From contig NZ_CAMYMK010000009.1 of assembly GCF_947259545.1 (NCBI RefSeq), positions 1 through 64,000 on the forward strand: a stretch of DNA of 64,000 bases, given 5' to 3'. Origin of the DNA: an uncultured Marinobacter sp. (GTDB lineage: Bacteria; Pseudomonadota; Gammaproteobacteria; Pseudomonadales; Oleiphilaceae). The notes beneath the pieces were generated by a model. It had not been told where the DNA came from. It worked only from the letters and a program-made list of their open reading frames with translations, and did not search any database. Made by a program: the position numbers and the translations under genes. Shown here in pieces: positions 62,311 through 64,000 of the stretch (the first letter of the stretch is position 1; each line of letters opens with the position of its first letter).

Positions 62311-64000
62311 TCAGAAGCTTCCCGAAGTACTCGCCGTGGACCCCGCATCTCCTGTTTGCAGCAGGTTGTTGTCACCGGATTGCCACACTAACTGGCTATC
62401 CGGGTCGGTTTCACTGCGTTTGATACACTTCCATTCGATACCGGCATTAGCCGGCATGGTGAAGGTACCGTTCCAGGACGGGTAATTTTCCGGATCCAGT
62501 TTCAGTGCGCTGGCAGGTGACCAGTTGCCCAGCGCCTCATTGTTGCCAGTCACATACACGCTTTGGCCCCAGTCGGTGTAGCCGTTGGCGCATGCAAAGG
62601 ATACCGAAACACCCTCACCGTCATTGGGCTCTTCGATCCCGCCACAGGGTGCCCCTGTATGCAGTGCCGCTGCCTCCATCGCCGGAATATCCAGCGTCAC
62701 CTGTCCGCCCTGGACAGTAATGCAGCTACCGTTGCCGGCGACGTTGGTGTACTCCCCGTCCGGAAGAGCGGTATTGAAGGTCCGTGACAGACTCCCCCCT
62801 TCCCGGTTGATCGCCACAAAGCCTTTGCTGCCCCGGTTGAAGGCAATCTGATTATTGCCGTTATCCCACCAGCCGGATACCCCGGTGCCATCGGTCACGT
62901 TGCGGAATTCCACCATATTGGCAATCGCGTCCCAGCGATGTTCACAGATCCAGGCGTCACCGCATTGCGCGCTGCCATTCTGGTAAACCGTCTGGGCGGG
63001 TGGGCCCTGATCACCGTCGGAAAAGTTGTAGCTGGACATCACCTTCGGATACCCATAGGGCCAGGCCAACATGAATACGTTGGCAAGGTTGTACACACTG
63101 CCGTCCTTGTAGGTCACAACGTTGCTACCGCCGGCACCATGGCCACGCTGATTGTCATGGTTATCGGTGAACACCACGGCATCCCCGCCGGCCAGAAAGC
63201 CCCAGCTCTCACCAAAGCTGTTCAGATTGGCCAGTTGCTGGTTCTTGAAGACATCGCCAATGGAGGCACTGTAGCGAAACTCCGTGACATCGGAAATGCC
63301 GGTGTACTCCCCGGCACTCACCGCCTCGCCTCCCAGGTCGATCACCTCCTGAAACACATAGAGCGGATCATTCAATCCCGACAGAATGCCGCTGATGTCG
63401 GACGGCGACATGTGCTTGGCAGCATCAATGCGAATACCCTTCACACCCAGGGATGTCAGATGGTTCAGGTACCCGGCAATCGTGTTCTGCACATAGCTAT
63501 CCGCAGTATCCAGGTCCGGCAAGCCGACCAACTGGCAGTTACGCACCCGCCAGGCATCGTTGCCGTAGTCTTCCGGATTGATGGTGCAGGGGGAGTGAAA
63601 ATCGTTGCTGCTGTAGATGGGATAGCTGAAAGAACCGGAGTCATAGCTCGAGCCGGCGGTGCCTGTTCCGGAACCATTGGCCATATGATTGATCACCGCA
63701 TCGGCATAAACCTCCACGCCGGCGGCATTACAGCGCTGAACCATATCCGCAAAGGCATTGGCATCACCACTGCGACCTTGCAACTGATAACTGACCGGCT
63801 GATACCGGGTCCACCAGGCACTGCCCTGAATGTGCTCCTGAGGCGGCGACACCTGCACAGCACTGAAACCTTTCGGCCCGAGGAAATTCTCACATTCCTG
63901 AGCGACGTCGCTCCATTTCCATTCGAACAGATGAACAAACGCCCCCGCATGGGCCTGTTGGGTGGGTAACGCCATGGCCACGCCAAGGGCGGCGCCGGCG
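62311..64000 (-). CDS. Secreted alpha-amylase (GH13) with C-terminal starch-binding domain, 5' end missing
   Basis: The gene runs off the right edge: in-frame codons continue upstream of the track's ATG as AALGVAMALPTQQAHAGA, clearly the end of a signal peptide. The catalytic domain starts AFVHLFEWKWSDVAQECENFLGPKGF. Numbering from the track's Met, the GH13 residues are Asp186 (GIRIDAAKHM), Glu212 (VFQEVIDLG) and Asp276 (FTDNHD). EHRWDAIANMVEFRN recalls the animal-type/GH13_32 subgroup. The last about 100 residues (VSFACANGYTDWGQSVYVTGNNEALGNW...) are a CBM20-like starch-binding module. It degrades extracellular alpha-glucans. Confidence 0.93.
   Translation of the reverse strand, partial: AGAALGVAMALPTQQAHAGAFVHLFEWKWSDVAQECENFLGPKGFSAVQVSPPQEHIQGSAWWTRYQPVSYQLQGRSGDANAFADMVQRCNAAGVEVYADAVINHMANGSGTGTAGSSYDSGSFSYPIYSSNDFHSPCTINPEDYGNDAWRVRNCQLVGLPDLDTADSYVQNTIAGYLNHLTSLGVKGIRIDAAKHMSPSDISGILSGLNDPLYVFQEVIDLGGEAVSAGEYTGISDVTEFRYSASIGDVFKNQQLANLNSFGESWGFLAGGDAVVFTDNHDNQRGHGAGGSNVVTYKDGSVYNLANVFMLAWPYGYPKVMSSYNFSDGDQGPPAQTVYQNGSAQCGDAWICEHRWDAIANMVEFRNVTDGTGVSGWWDNGNNQIAFNRGSKGFVAINREGGSLSRTFNTALPDGEYTNVAGNGSCITVQGGQVTLDIPAMEAAALHTGAPCGGIEEPNDGEGVSVSFACANGYTDWGQSVYVTGNNEALGNWSPASALKLDPENYPSWNGTFTMPANAGIEWKCIKRSETDPDSQLVWQSGDNNLLQTGDAGSTASTSGSF

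Overview
The window looks like the replication-origin region of a marine gammaproteobacterium, most probably Marinobacter or a close relative. The evidence is the gene set and order (glmS-glmU-atp operon-parB-parA-rsmG-mnmG, then mnmE-yidC-yidD-rnpA-rpmH-dnaA-dnaN-recF-gyrB), the GC-rich coding style, an ectoine hydroxylase, NhaB, and parS sites of the Pseudomonas type. The genus is inferred from protein character, not from a search. No tRNA, rRNA or CRISPR array was seen.

Layout. 1-1.1 kb: the first codons of an IS3-type transposase, then two integron gene cassettes read on the minus strand, with two recognisable attC sites but no integrase. 1.4-5.7 kb: nrdB and nrdA (class Ia ribonucleotide reductase, minus strand). 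Their leader carries tandem NrdR boxes and a cobalamin riboswitch. 5.7-15.4 kb: a DUF3047 protein, an orphan family-3 solute-binding protein, a tandem universal stress protein, a SulP transporter, NhaB, a DadA-like dehydrogenase behind a tandem glycine riboswitch, and a large lipoprotein with an esterase-like alpha/beta-hydrolase domain. 15.6-26.2 kb: glmS, glmU and the full F1Fo ATP synthase operon, with a clear promoter and terminator. 26.4-30.7 kb: parB, parA, rsmG, mnmG.

31.1-48.8 kb is an accessory block separating mnmG from mnmE, which are usually close together in relatives. It holds an RND efflux pump with its adaptor, a DUF3833 lipoprotein, an acyl-CoA dehydrogenase, and a complete hydroxamate siderophore cluster: PLP decarboxylase, N-hydroxylase, MFS protein, a fused acyltransferase/NIS synthetase and a TonB receptor. 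The gene content matches bisucaberin-type assembly from cadaverine. The biosynthetic operon and the receptor gene share the same promoter layout, with Fur-like sequence over the -10 element. Ectoine hydroxylase and another orphan solute-binding protein close the block.

49-61.4 kb: mnmE, yidC, yidD, rnpA, rpmH, an AT-rich gap with DnaA boxes (the probable oriC), dnaA, dnaN, an ABC1-family kinase-like gene, recF (containing two parS sites) and gyrB. 61.4-64 kb: a membrane protein and an alpha-amylase with a starch-binding domain that runs off the window.

Together these genes cover chromosome initiation and segregation (DnaA, oriC, ParABS), dNTP supply, ATP synthesis, cell-wall precursor supply, tRNA wobble modification (MnmEG), inner-membrane protein insertion, and an inserted block for iron acquisition, efflux and salt stress.
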